NCBI GenBank assembly: GCA_903845215.1
Contig: CAIMWI010000055.1
Location: 20,724-84,723 of the forward strand
Reading direction: 5' to 3'
Length of the DNA: 64,000 nt
Source of the DNA: an uncultured Rhodobacterales bacterium
GTDB taxonomy: Bacteria > Pseudomonadota > Alphaproteobacteria > Rhodobacterales > Rhodobacteraceae
How positions within the stretch are numbered: the first letter of the stretch is position 1; each line of letters starts with the position of its first letter. Below, piece after piece: positions 42,010-51,291 of the stretch. The notes under the pieces are model-generated. The model saw only the letters and a list, made by a program, of their open reading frames with translations, was not told the DNA's origin and did no database searches. Both the position numbers and the translations under genes were made by a program.

Positions 42010-45000
42010 CTAGGGGCAAACCAGCGCACCGGCTTGTCCTGTCCATTCAAAATGACATCCGTTTAGCGCCGAGGCTTTCAGGGTTCGCCTTTTTAGCCCC
42101 GCCAAGGTGTCAGGAACAGGCTTTGCCTCGGACGCCAAATCGGTAATGGCGGGTGCACTTGGCTTGGATTGTTCAACGGACGCGACATTAGACTGTATTG
42201 GCATAAAGTCTGTGGGCCGCGGCTGCGGCCGTTTCATGTCGGCGTCCGCAAAAAGCGAGGTCGCCGCATCAGCCGAGATAACAGGCTTAATCTCGGTCAC
42301 TCCCAAGCCTTGTGGGGACGGTGTCGTTTCCAGCATCAGCGTCGACACCTGATTTGCTAATCCATCGCGTTCAACCGGCAAAGCACCTGCGGACTCGTTT
42401 CTATCAGCGGCCATTTGTGACACCTGATCGGTCAAATCGGCTCGTGCTCTTGTCAGATCGGCGACTTGTGACTGGAGTTCCGAGATCAAAGTTGTACTTT
42501 GCGTCACCGCACGCTCCATTTCTCCTCGGACAGTAGAAAGCTCAAGATTCAATTGGGCAAGTTTGACATCGTCGTCGTTGCTTTTCACAGACAGGGCTTT
42601 TATTTTAGAAATCACGGCCTCATTTTCTTGAACAAGTCGTTCATTTTCCATCCGTGTAGACGCCAGTTCGGATTGCGCCATGTCGAACTGGGATTCGAGA
42701 CCTGAAATCTGCGCGCTGCTGGATCCGGCAAGGCCATCGTATTCTGCCTGTAACAAGGTGAAATCAGTCTTTGCCTTTTCAGATTGCCTGTTGAAATTTG
42801 AAAGAGCATCAGCATTCGCCTTGGCCATCAGCGCATTTTGGGCCTGAAGCGTGGACAGACTGGACCTCGTCTTATCCAATTCGGCCAGAAGCGTTCCGTT
42901 TGTTTCCTCTGTTTTAGCTAGGCCCGCCACTTGTTCGTTCAGTACCGCAATTTCTGCGTCTGATGCGGCCTGCGTCTTCTCATGGATAACACGCTCGTTC
43001 GCCAATGTTGTGCTGACTTGCGCGAGTTGTTGCGTATTTTCATTTAAAAGACCCTGTAACGATATGACTTTATTGCTAATTTCGACCAGCTTTTTGTCAG
43101 TTTCCAAACCATTCTGCTCGGCCTGCAGGCGCGCAGCGTCAGCAATGGAAAACTGGGTTAGAAGGTTTTTCTTTTCATCTTCCAACTTGGTCATCATGGC
43201 TTGACCATCAGCAATTTGCGCCTGAAGTGAGGTTGAATTGGCCTCACTCGTCTCGATACGCTTCTCGAGATCCGCGATGGTCTGCGCGGTATTCGTCTGG
43301 GCTAAAGCCGAATTGGCACGTTCTTCCTTCAAAGATTCAGTCAGTGCCGCGCGCGCAGTTTCAAGTTCTGCAGAACGTGCGGTTTCTAGATTAATCTTTT
43401 CCTGAAAATCAGCTGCCAACTGTGCAGTCTTTGCCTCTACCTCGGCCTTGGCGGCCCGTTCTTCATCAAGAGACTGGGTCAGGGTTTCCACAGTCTCTTC
43501 CAATTTGGCCATCTGGTCTTGTGCAACCGCATAAGCCTTGTTGATTGCATTTTCGTTCTGAACAAGGGCATCAATCCGCGTTGTAGCGACCTGAAGTTCA
43601 GCCTTACGGCTTTCAATTGCGGCTGAAAGGTCGTCCGATCTGGCCTGCGCAGCCAAGAGATCGTCCTTCAATGATTGCGCGTCGATGGCAGATTGCCTAA
43701 GTTGATCAGACTGAGATGAAACTTTGCTCTCCGCATCCGAAAGAACCGCCAGTTGGGCGGCGACTTTATTCTCAAGCTCGGCGATAGACGCACGCGCAGC
43801 ATCACGATCCTGTTGGGCAGACAAAAGCAGTGCTTCTAGCGTCGCCTTTTCGTTCTGCCAGTCAGGCTCTATCAGCTTTACTTCAACATTTGAGAGCGGT
43901 TCCGATTGATTATTCTTTGCATCTTGCAACGTGGTCATCGTCATTTGGGCATCGGCAATTTGCGCCTGAAGGGCGGCTGAACTGGCCTCGCGTGCCTCTA
44001 TGCGTTTCTCAAGATCAGCAATCGCCTTCTCGGCATTTGTCTGGGCCAAGGCTCTGTCGGCACGCTCTTGTTCCAAAGAGTCCGACAGTGCCGCGCGCGC
44101 AGTTTCAAGTTCTGCTGCGCGTGCGGTTTCCAGATTAATCTTTTCCTGAAAATCGGCTTGCAACTGTGCGGTCTTGGCCTCTAGCGCGGCCTTAGCGGTC
44201 CGCTCTTCATCTAGTGACTGCGTCAGTGTTTTCACAGTCTTTTCCAATTTGGCCATTTGGTCTTGTGCAAGTGCCAAAGCCTCATTGATTGTGTTTTCGC
44301 TTTGCCCAAGAGAGCTAAGCCGCCGGGTTGCGGCCTGAAGTTCAGCGTCGCGGCTTTCAATAGTGGCTGCAAGCTCATCGGCTCTGGCTTGCGCGGCCAA
44401 TAGTTCCTCTTTCATGGTCTGCGCGTCGATTGAAAATTGCGAAATTTGATCGGACTGAGTCGAAACTTTGCTTTCTGCATCCGAAATAACCGCCAGATGT
44501 GTGGCAACTTGAGCTTCAAGGTCATTAATCGCCACTAGGGCAGCATCGCGATCCGCTTTCATCGACGATAGCTGTGCCTCAAGGTCGAATTTTTCGTTCT
44601 GCCAATCGGCCTTTTTGCGTGCGAACTCTTCTTCGGCGCTATCTTTCTGCGATGTGATAAAGGCGATCTCGTCCTGAGTTGCAATCAGTTGTGCATAAAA
44701 ATCAAGGCCTTGCTCTTGGCCTGCGGGCACGCATGTTAAATTCGAAACATCCCAAACATAGCCGATGGCGTTGCAGGCCCGGATATCTGCTTGTTGCGCA
44801 TGCACATCAGCGGCACGCAAACCGCCTGGCACCAGATCAAGGGGTGCTGTCTCCGACACAAACCACAACGGCAAAGCAACCCAGTTTGCCTGCTGGGTTG
44901 CGATAAATGCGCTGGAAAGCCCCTCAAATCTGGCTGGGTTTATCGGCACAAGGCAAGGAATGTTTCCAGATAGAGCGCTTTCGCAAATTGGGTTCGCACT

Positions 45001-46128
45001 TCCAGCTGGCGACGCATCTGCCTTAGCTGTCGCCAATGCCGCCAATTCCGAAAAAACTTCGGCGCCAAAATCGACAAGTTTTATCTGCGCCCCACCCGCC
45101 AATGTTGCCAAAACTGCATCATTGGCTGGGTTCGGCTCTGGCGTGCCTTGCAGCAAAACAATGCCCCCGACATCGACGCCGTCCGCTCGGCGAAGGGCCA
45201 GACTGTCTCCGGCTTCCTGTGCGACCCTCATCGCGTCGGGATCATCGGAAAGACCGGGTCCAGCCAAGATCAGCACCAAATGTGTGACAGGATCGGCCGG
45301 ATCAAACTGTTCAACCAGCCCTTTTAGCGCGTCAGAAAGTGCGACGGTCAATCCAACCTGATCTTTGCTGGCGTCTTCGGCCGTCCATTCAGCCCGCAAC
45401 CCACTGACGGAAACCTCGCCATCGTCGCGCACATCCCCAGATTCATACAAAACTTGTCGCGTAAAGCGCGTGCTTTCGCCCAAAAGGCCTGGCTGCTCGG
45501 CCAGACCGCGCGAAAGAAGGCGCAGCGTTTCAAGAACGAAGGGGCGCGCATAGTCGCTGCCATCCACCAGCAGGTGCAGGTCAACGCTGCGCCCCTGTCC
45601 TTGGCCAACAGGATCAATCGCCGAAAGAAGCAAAGGAAATAGGGCTTGGACAATGGTAACGGGCGTGCCAACAGACGTATCTGCCTTGTCGACCGACATG
45701 ACAGGAAGCCGCGCTTTGGCAAGATCTGTTCCGGCGGGGATGACCATGGAAGGTGCAAATTTGTTAGAACCGGCACCGCCCAAAAATACCCTCAGTTGAA
45801 ATGCGCTTTCCCATAGTTGCAGGTCGGCGCGATCGCTTGGCGACCCGGCAAGTTGATCGTCTTGCATCAAGGACAGGCCTGCCTTCGGTGCTGCTATAAC
45901 GTCGGATGCGCGAACCTGAAGCTCTTGGCCGGTGGCGTCTGTCACCGTAAGAATGGCACCATCCTGCGACAGAATGGTCAACCTTTCTCCGAACGGAATA
46001 TCTACCGCACCACTTACAACGCCATCCGACGAAAGAATGGGCAAAGGCCCAAGCCTTGGTACGACACTGTCCGCGAATGCGTGATTGCTAAGCAAAAGCG
46101 CCGCCAGCAAGAAAAATCCGCGCATCAT
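42010..46128 (-). CDS. Exported large coiled-coil protein with N-terminal VWA-like domain (1372 aa)
   Basis: A signal peptide (MMRGFFLLAALLLSNHAFA) is followed by an SH3-like stretch (FGERLTILSQDGAILTVTDA), then a VWA-like region (about 130-400) with VDLHLLVDGSDYARPFVLET and THLVLILAGPGLSDDPDAMR; the MIDAS is DGSDY, not the classic DxSxS. From about residue 470 to 1250 it is almost continuous coiled coil (repeated E/Q/A/L heptads, DAESKVS.QSDQ, QEKINLETAR). A 744-bp internal tandem duplication lies at about 43160-44607. The C-terminus is a Pro/Ala-rich tail ending CHFEWTGQAGALVCP. ATG at 46128 overlaps the stop of the 414-aa gene (ATGA). It may be a periplasm-spanning scaffold. Confidence 0.78.
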   Translation of the reverse strand: MMRGFFLLAALLLSNHAFADSVVPRLGPLPILSSDGVVSGAVDIPFGERLTILSQDGAILTVTDATGQELQVRASDVIAAPKAGLSLMQDDQLAGSPSDRADLQLWESAFQLRVFLGGAGSNKFAPSMVIPAGTDLAKARLPVMSVDKADTSVGTPVTIVQALFPLLLSAIDPVGQGQGRSVDLHLLVDGSDYARPFVLETLRLLSRGLAEQPGLLGESTRFTRQVLYESGDVRDDGEVSVSGLRAEWTAEDASKDQVGLTVALSDALKGLVEQFDPADPVTHLVLILAGPGLSDDPDAMRVAQEAGDSLALRRADGVDVGGIVLLQGTPEPNPANDAVLATLAGGAQIKLVDFGAEVFSELAALATAKADASPAGSANPICESALSGNIPCLVPINPARFEGLSSAFIATQQANWVALPLWFVSETAPLDLVPGGLRAADVHAQQADIRACNAIGYVWDVSNLTCVPAGQEQGLDFYAQLIATQDEIAFITSQKDSAEEEFARKKADWQNEKFDLEAQLSSMKADRDAALVAINDLEAQVATHLAVISDAESKVSTQSDQISQFSIDAQTMKEELLAAQARADELAATIESRDAELQAATRRLSSLGQSENTINEALALAQDQMAKLEKTVKTLTQSLDEERTAKAALEAKTAQLQADFQEKINLETARAAELETARAALSDSLEQERADRALAQTNAEKAIADLEKRIEAREASSAALQAQIADAQMTMTTLQDAKNNQSEPLSNVEVKLIEPDWQNEKATLEALLLSAQQDRDAARASIAELENKVAAQLAVLSDAESKVSSQSDQLRQSAIDAQSLKDDLLAAQARSDDLSAAIESRKAELQVATTRIDALVQNENAINKAYAVAQDQMAKLEETVETLTQSLDEERAAKAEVEAKTAQLAADFQEKINLETARSAELETARAALTESLKEERANSALAQTNTAQTIADLEKRIETSEANSTSLQAQIADGQAMMTKLEDEKKNLLTQFSIADAARLQAEQNGLETDKKLVEISNKVISLQGLLNENTQQLAQVSTTLANERVIHEKTQAASDAEIAVLNEQVAGLAKTEETNGTLLAELDKTRSSLSTLQAQNALMAKANADALSNFNRQSEKAKTDFTLLQAEYDGLAGSSSAQISGLESQFDMAQSELASTRMENERLVQENEAVISKIKALSVKSNDDDVKLAQLNLELSTVRGEMERAVTQSTTLISELQSQVADLTRARADLTDQVSQMAADRNESAGALPVERDGLANQVSTLMLETTPSPQGLGVTEIKPVISADAATSLFADADMKRPQPRPTDFMPIQSNVASVEQSKPSAPAITDLASEAKPVPDTLAGLKRRTLKASALNGCHFEWTGQAGALVCP
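43160..44607 (-). repeat. 744-bp internal tandem duplication in the coiled-coil gene
   Basis: Two coding units with a period of 744 bp (248 codons) start at DWQNEK (44607 and 43863). They share DAESKVS.QSDQ, AIESR.AELQ.AT, AQDQMAKLE.TV.TLTQSLDE, QEKINLETAR.AELETARAA and IADLEKRIE. The copies are diverged but unmistakable, and both frames are intact. Confidence 0.8.
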
Positions 46129-47369
46129 TCGATCCACCCCATGATCCCCGGTCTGTTGCAAGCACTCGCCATGTCTTTGAATGCGGCCGAGAACCCAAGC
46201 AGGCTGAAGGAAAGCCTGGACGGGGCATTCGTGGCTTTTGCCACACCACCAATTTCGACAGATTTGCCGAACCGCAGGGCCTTGATCAGATCATTTGTCA
46301 TTGATCCATCCGAAAGCGGTTGGGGAATGAGCGCACCGGTCTTTGGTTCGACGACCAGTCCAAATCCAGTGCCATCAATCATGGCCGCCAGCGGCGCATC
46401 CGCTAGAAAAGGGTTCGGTGTTACAAGGTCGATGGCCATCATGCCGCCCGTTCCTTTTGCGTTAACCGAAAACTCCATGCGAAGCCCCGGTTCAAGCCCC
46501 TCTTGCGCCGTTGCGACCGAGGTGATGCGACACACGCTGCCGTCGCTATCTCTCAAAACAGACCAATCGGTATGGCGCACCAATTCTTCAGTACCTGTCG
46601 GCATCGGTGCGGCCTTTGTCGCACCGTTTAGGGTTGTCTTAAGCATATCTGGAACAGACGCAGGCCACAGATATTCGCCCGAAGGATACTTTTGCTCGGC
46701 GTTGAACTGAGCGATGAAACGGCGGTCGGTCACTGTGAAGACGCCACTTTCGCCCACATCAATTCCAGCCGTACCATAAAGTGCCGACAGCAATTTGCGG
46801 ATATGCACTCTGTCCGCATCCGAAAGTGCCAAACGCATTTCGGCGGCACTGTGTTCCAGGGGGGTCAGGGCCTTTGACTCAAGTCCCGTCGGTCTGCAAG
46901 CCAATGCAATGAGCCGCAGAATACCTTCATGGCTTAGATGATCATAGCGCGCACTTGAATAGCCGCCGTCCCCGTTGCGCACTGTCAGATAAAGGCCATT
47001 TTTAACATCTGTGCCCGGATCCAATAAGGCCCAGATCGGGTCAGCAAGCAAATCGCTTGGGGCAAGACCCTGCTGGCTGACAAAGGGATGTCGTTCCCCT
47101 TTGCGGATAAGCACGGCATCGGCAATGGCGCTGCCATCTAACCCGAAGGCAAGGGAAGGCTTCAGCATGTCTGACGAAAAAAACAGGCGCGCAGGACTGC
47201 TGCCGGTTGTGGCATCGGGTTCAAGCACGATGCGGCATGCGGCCTCGTCTGCAGAGAATGACACGGAATGCGCAGGTAGATCTTGGGCTTGGCCGTTTGC
47301 AACGCAGACGAACATCAAGGGGGTTGCAAGACCGAATAGAACCAGAAACCTGATCACCAAAAACCTCAT
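46125..47369 (-). CDS. Exported protein of unknown function (414 aa), partner of the coiled-coil protein
   Basis: No family recognised. The N-terminus MRFLVIRFLVLFGLATPLMF then VCVANGQAQ is a signal peptide; VCVA is not a clean lipobox. The mature part looks globular and beta-rich (SADEAACRIVLEPDATTGSS, LYGTAGIDVGESGVFTVTDR, GTGGMMAIDLVTPNPFLADA). A GGATGGA ribosome site precedes the ATG. Its stop overlaps the start of the 1372-aa gene, so the two are translated together. It may be the periplasmic or outer-membrane partner of that protein. Confidence 0.72.
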   Translation of the reverse strand: MRFLVIRFLVLFGLATPLMFVCVANGQAQDLPAHSVSFSADEAACRIVLEPDATTGSSPARLFFSSDMLKPSLAFGLDGSAIADAVLIRKGERHPFVSQQGLAPSDLLADPIWALLDPGTDVKNGLYLTVRNGDGGYSSARYDHLSHEGILRLIALACRPTGLESKALTPLEHSAAEMRLALSDADRVHIRKLLSALYGTAGIDVGESGVFTVTDRRFIAQFNAEQKYPSGEYLWPASVPDMLKTTLNGATKAAPMPTGTEELVRHTDWSVLRDSDGSVCRITSVATAQEGLEPGLRMEFSVNAKGTGGMMAIDLVTPNPFLADAPLAAMIDGTGFGLVVEPKTGALIPQPLSDGSMTNDLIKALRFGKSVEIGGVAKATNAPSRLSFSLLGFSAAFKDMASACNRPGIMGWIE

Positions 47370-47776
47370 TCCATCCCCCGAGCAACGCCAGTTGGCCCTT
47401 AAAGGCCGATCCAGAGTTTTCCCCTAAGCCCTGAAACCATAGCCAAAATGACACCAATGCGGCAAGGACACTATCGGATACATTGCTGCCTTATCATCTG
47501 CCAAGTCGCAGAGCGACCTTTTGCTGATCTTTCATGCGCCCCAAAACCTGTGCGATTTTATGACACATATGGGAATGGGTCATATCCTGCACGCCGCGGA
47601 CATTGAGGGTCTTCTTGCGTGGAATACAAGGCGTTACATCATATTCTATCAGCGTCTTACGAAATACAGCCGTCTAACCTTGGCCTGCTGACATTTCGCA
47701 ACCCATTTGAGGGCTGGCACATCACCCTTGTGGCCTATCAATCACAACACCACGAAGGACGATCGAAGAACAGAGC
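47370..47776. other. 407-bp region between the 414-aa gene and SapC copy 2
   Basis: It contains the divergent promoters of the leftward 414-aa gene and the rightward SapC copy 2. I see no convincing gene or strong repeat in it; the open frame at 47619 on the plus strand overlaps SapC in the wrong frame and has no ribosome site. Confidence 0.4.
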
Positions 47777-47875
47777 ATGCGATTTGAGCCTGTTTATCTT
47801 GACGGTCAGTTTAATGTCAGGGATAGAGTTGGGCGCCGCGTCACTCGCGGTTGGGTGCGGATCAGAGGGGCTTAA
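47777..47875 (+). CDS. Possible small ORF directly before SapC copy 2 (32 aa)
   Basis: ATG at 47777 opens a 32-codon frame (MRFEPVYLDGQFNVRDRVGR then RVTRGWVRIRGA) whose TAA lies 2 nt before the SapC ATG. It is Arg-rich. It may be a leader peptide that couples translation into SapC. No homologue is known to me and the ribosome site is weak, so it could be chance. Confidence 0.3.
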   Translation: MRFEPVYLDGQFNVRDRVGRRVTRGWVRIRGA

Positions 47876-47877
47876 TC

Positions 47878-48606
47878 ATGTCAAAGCAACTGCTGATCTA
47901 TGGGCGAACCGCGCCGATCACCATCACGTCCCACAAAGATTGTTCAGTACAGACAAACCAAGGCTTTGCCTTCGCCAAAGGCCTAAACTCAGCGCCACTG
48001 GTGGCGGTGGAATTTGCTGCGGCAGCGCTTGATATGGCCATTGTCTTTTCTGGAACCGAAAACGCCGTGTTTCCATCCCTAATTCTGGGGCTGCGCGACG
48101 GACAAAACCTGTTTGTGGGCGCTGACGGCGAATGGACAGGCAATTACATTCCGGCGTTCTTGCGCCGCTATCCATTTGTATTTTCAGATGCTGACCAGAC
48201 GGGTCGCCACAATTTGTGCATCGACGAGGACTTCGAAGGGCTGAACCGTGAAGGGCGCGGCGAGCGGCTTTTTGACAGTCAAGGTGTTCGCAGCCAATAC
48301 CTAACCTCTATGCTGGATTTTGTGACAAGCTATCAGGGCCATTACGAACGTACGAAGCTGTTTTGTCAGCGGCTTGTGGCCTTGAAACTGCTTGACGCGA
48401 TGCAAGTTCAGTTCGCGGCCCGTGATGGCAAGACCAGCGCCCTGGCGGGTTTTTTCACGATTAACCGGGATCGGATGAAAGCCGTTTCAGAAAATGACCT
48501 GCGCATCATGTTTGGAAATGACGAATTGGAATTATGCTATCTGCACCTTCAATCTCTCCAAAACATAGACAAGCTTACCCTTAGGGGTGTGGGCGCATCG
48601 ACTTGA
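47878..48606 (+). CDS. SapC family protein, copy 2
   Basis: A 242-residue SapC paralogue. It shares with copy 1 MSKQLLIY, a FAFAKGLNSAPLVAVEFAAA block, AFLRRYPFVFSD, LCIDEDFEGLNREGRGERLF, FFTINRDRMKAVSENDL and ELCYLHLQSLQNI. GAGGGG lies 6 nt before ATG 47878, so I reject the upstream start at 47851. It faces the giant-protein operon across one small P-loop gene and might link the SapC island to it. Confidence 0.9.
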   Translation: MSKQLLIYGRTAPITITSHKDCSVQTNQGFAFAKGLNSAPLVAVEFAAAALDMAIVFSGTENAVFPSLILGLRDGQNLFVGADGEWTGNYIPAFLRRYPFVFSDADQTGRHNLCIDEDFEGLNREGRGERLFDSQGVRSQYLTSMLDFVTSYQGHYERTKLFCQRLVALKLLDAMQVQFAARDGKTSALAGFFTINRDRMKAVSENDLRIMFGNDELELCYLHLQSLQNIDKLTLRGVGAST

Positions 48607-48725
48607 TTGATGCAGCAAAGCTCAGCCGCCCACCTTCCTGCGGCCCATCCAATAGGCAATCCAAGATTGAAAACGCTGCGCTTATTGCTTGACATAGGCT
48701 GGCAGATAACAATTCTGATCCAGAC

Positions 48726-49289
48726 ATGACATTTCCAATCCTTGCCATCTCAGGCCCGCCGGGTGCAGGCAAATCCACGCTGATCGCCGCACTTGTCGCC
48801 CGTCACCGTGTGAACGTGATCTATTTTGACGCACATGAGCAGATGACAGATCGCAGCCCGGCCGAAATTTCAGATTGGATCGCACGCGGGATGCCATTGG
48901 CCGAGACGTTGCCACCGAATTTGATAGCACATTTGCAAGATGCAGCCCAAGACGCGCCCGTCTTGTTTGAAACCCCCATGGGCCGTGCAGTGCCCGAGCA
49001 TTCGTCATTGATCACCTGGTCAGTCTGGCTTGATCTGCCGCCTGACATTGCGCTGGCCCGAAAGATTGCGGCGACGTTAGGTTGCGGGGAATGGGGCTCG
49101 CTCGACGAGCTTTCTGATTGGCTGCAGGGCTATCTGGCAAACTATCCCCTTATTATTTCGCCCTCTTTGGTGATGCAAACCGCACGGGTGCGGCACTTGG
49201 CCGACGAGATACTTGACGCCAGCCTTGCCCCTGACAGGCTAGAAGAACAGCTTTCGGCGCGGATGCACAACCTGCAGATGTGCCCTTAA
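48726..49289 (+). CDS. P-loop ATPase/kinase-like protein (187 aa)
   Basis: A small cytoplasmic NTPase. Walker A GPPGAGKST lies at residues 10-18. VIYFDAHEQM, ISDWIARGMP and PVLFETPMGRAVPEHSSLIT resemble uridine-kinase/AAA_18-type P-loop kinases or zeta-toxin-like proteins. No substrate can be read. It converges with the SecA-like gene with 4 nt between stops and follows SapC copy 2 by 119 nt. It may be part of the same module or a separate kinase. Confidence 0.7.
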   Translation: MTFPILAISGPPGAGKSTLIAALVARHRVNVIYFDAHEQMTDRSPAEISDWIARGMPLAETLPPNLIAHLQDAAQDAPVLFETPMGRAVPEHSSLITWSVWLDLPPDIALARKIAATLGCGEWGSLDELSDWLQGYLANYPLIISPSLVMQTARVRHLADEILDASLAPDRLEEQLSARMHNLQMCP

Positions 49290-49293
49290 GCCC

Positions 49294-51291
49294 CTATTCA
49301 GAACGCCCCGATATGGCCAACTGCCTATCGCGCTGTTCTTCACGGCGAATAAGGTCGGTGCGGCTTTGCGCTTGCCTGAGATCTTCGCGCCATTGACACC
49401 AGCGCAAAATAGCAACGCCAAGTTCGGGGCGCCGCAACCGCAAAGACATGTGGGCTAGGCTGCGGACAAACTTGCGCTGTTGCTTAAGCAAATCGTCCTC
49501 TAACGAAACGAACCGTATCACGCGGCCCGGATCCCCTTGGCGGCCACAGCGTCCATAAAGTTGCAAGTCGATCCGGCGGCTGTCGTGAAGATCTGTCAAA
49601 ATGACGTGCAGACCACCTGACGCCCTTGCCGCATCCGAAAGCAGAATATCCGTTCCCCGGCCAGCCATATTGGTGGCCACTGTCACGCGCGCGGATGTCC
49701 CGGCCTGCGCGATGATGGCGGCTTCTTCTCGCACCACATAGGCGTTCAAAACCTGATGAGGCACATCCCGCAAAGCCAAAGAAACCTGTGCAGAGGCAGC
49801 AACTGTCTTGGTGCCGACAAGCACCGGGTGACCTTGTCTTTGCAGATCGCCCACAAGGTCTGCGACCGCCCGCCATTTTGTGGCTTGGTCAGGAAAAAGC
49901 ACGAAACGGTCAACACGCCGTTGGCTGGGCAGGCGGGTCGGGATTGGGCGAACATGCAGCCCGTAGACTTGCCACAGTTCAAGCGCGGCACTGCGGGCTG
50001 TGCCAGTCATGCCGCCAACTTTTTGATACCGTTGAAAGAACTTTTGTAAGGTGATGCGTGCCGTGGTTTCAAAAATCTGGGTTAGCGCGACGCCTTCTTT
50101 GATTTCCACCATCTGATGCAAACCATCCGACCAAGTACGATCGGGCATGACGCGGCCAGTGGTTTCGTCAATGATCTGCACCTTGCCCTCTGCCACCAGA
50201 TAATCGCGGTCACGTTCGAATATGTGAAGCGCGTTCAGTGCCTGCGTCACGGCATGGGTCCGGATCGGGGAAACGCCGATTGGGCCCTTGGCATCGGCCA
50301 TCGCCCCGTCCAACGCAATTCGCCCGGCGTCCGTCAATTCCATGATCCGCAAACCCCGCACCGGTGCAAAGTCGACCCCCGCCCGCAAATTACAGGCCAG
50401 ATCCATCGCTTTGTGCAAGACATCTGGGGCAAGACCGCCTGCCACTTTGGCCGTTCCCGATAGGATAAAGGGCGTCCCCGCCTGATCCAGCAGCACAGAA
50501 TCCGCCTCGTCAACAATGGCTGCTGGCATGCCGCGCATGATCAGGGCGCTGGTGTCTCGGGATCCCGCGATCTTTAGAACCCGGGCGAGTTTGTGGGCCA
50601 AATTTCCCGAACGCTGGCGTAGGATCATGCGGTCACGCAAGTGATCAAACACGATTTCCTTGGCAGTCCCGTAAACCACATCACAGGCATAGGCCGCGCG
50701 CCGCTGGTCGGCCGTTTGGCCTTCCAAAACGACACCAATGCGCAGTCCCATCTTATGAAACAGCGGTGAGAAGTGGTGAAAATCACGTTCAGCCAGATAA
50801 TCGTTCACCGTCATCACATGAACAGGGGTTCCAGCCAAAGCCAAGGTGCCCGCGGCAATTGTCGCGGAAAGGGATTTGCCCTCTCCTGTCGCCATTTCAG
50901 CGATACGCCCTTGTAAAATACCCAAGGCGGCCAGCAATTGAACCTCGTAGGGGCGTTGGCCAAGGCTTCGGGACGTCAGTTCGCAGATCAGCGCAAAGCA
51001 TGCGGCCAGTGTCGTAAGGTCAGGCGCACGTTGCCGGACACACCTTCGCAAAGCTGGACGAAGGGCAATAATCTGGGCCAGAAGCGCCTCATCCTCTATC
51101 CCGACCAAAGGCGCGCTAAATGCCGCAACCTTCCGCAAAAAGCCGCGGCCATAGGACGGAAAGTGCAGCCACGGACCAAAGGCCACAACTCTTGCCAAAA
51201 CCGCGCGCGACCAGTGGTCAAAAGCCCCCATCTCAGGCGCAGGCTTCATGGGGTATTCCAGCACGACCGGAAGTGCGCGCATCGGTGTCAT
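49294..51291 (-). CDS. SecA-like preprotein translocase ATPase, short form
   Basis: A 665-residue DEAD-motor protein of the SecA family. Housekeeping SecA is about 900 residues, so this is an accessory form. Visible motifs: AEMATGEGKSLSATI (Walker A, about 132-146), HVMTVNDYLAERDF, YGTAKEIVFDHLRDRM, AIVDEADSVLLDQAGTPFIL (DEAD at 261), TGRVMPDRTWSDGLHQMVEI, GGMTGTARS, ATNMAGRGTDILLS and LYGRCGRQGDPGRVIRFVSL. It ends soon after the helicase region: the C-terminal linker and CxCxSG zinc domain of SecA are absent. The start overlaps the M50-HlyD stop (ATGA). It is last in the operon 64000-49294 and could push the giant protein across the inner membrane. Confidence 0.9.
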   Translation of the reverse strand: MTPMRALPVVLEYPMKPAPEMGAFDHWSRAVLARVVAFGPWLHFPSYGRGFLRKVAAFSAPLVGIEDEALLAQIIALRPALRRCVRQRAPDLTTLAACFALICELTSRSLGQRPYEVQLLAALGILQGRIAEMATGEGKSLSATIAAGTLALAGTPVHVMTVNDYLAERDFHHFSPLFHKMGLRIGVVLEGQTADQRRAAYACDVVYGTAKEIVFDHLRDRMILRQRSGNLAHKLARVLKIAGSRDTSALIMRGMPAAIVDEADSVLLDQAGTPFILSGTAKVAGGLAPDVLHKAMDLACNLRAGVDFAPVRGLRIMELTDAGRIALDGAMADAKGPIGVSPIRTHAVTQALNALHIFERDRDYLVAEGKVQIIDETTGRVMPDRTWSDGLHQMVEIKEGVALTQIFETTARITLQKFFQRYQKVGGMTGTARSAALELWQVYGLHVRPIPTRLPSQRRVDRFVLFPDQATKWRAVADLVGDLQRQGHPVLVGTKTVAASAQVSLALRDVPHQVLNAYVVREEAAIIAQAGTSARVTVATNMAGRGTDILLSDAARASGGLHVILTDLHDSRRIDLQLYGRCGRQGDPGRVIRFVSLEDDLLKQQRKFVRSLAHMSLRLRRPELGVAILRWCQWREDLRQAQSRTDLIRREEQRDRQLAISGRSE

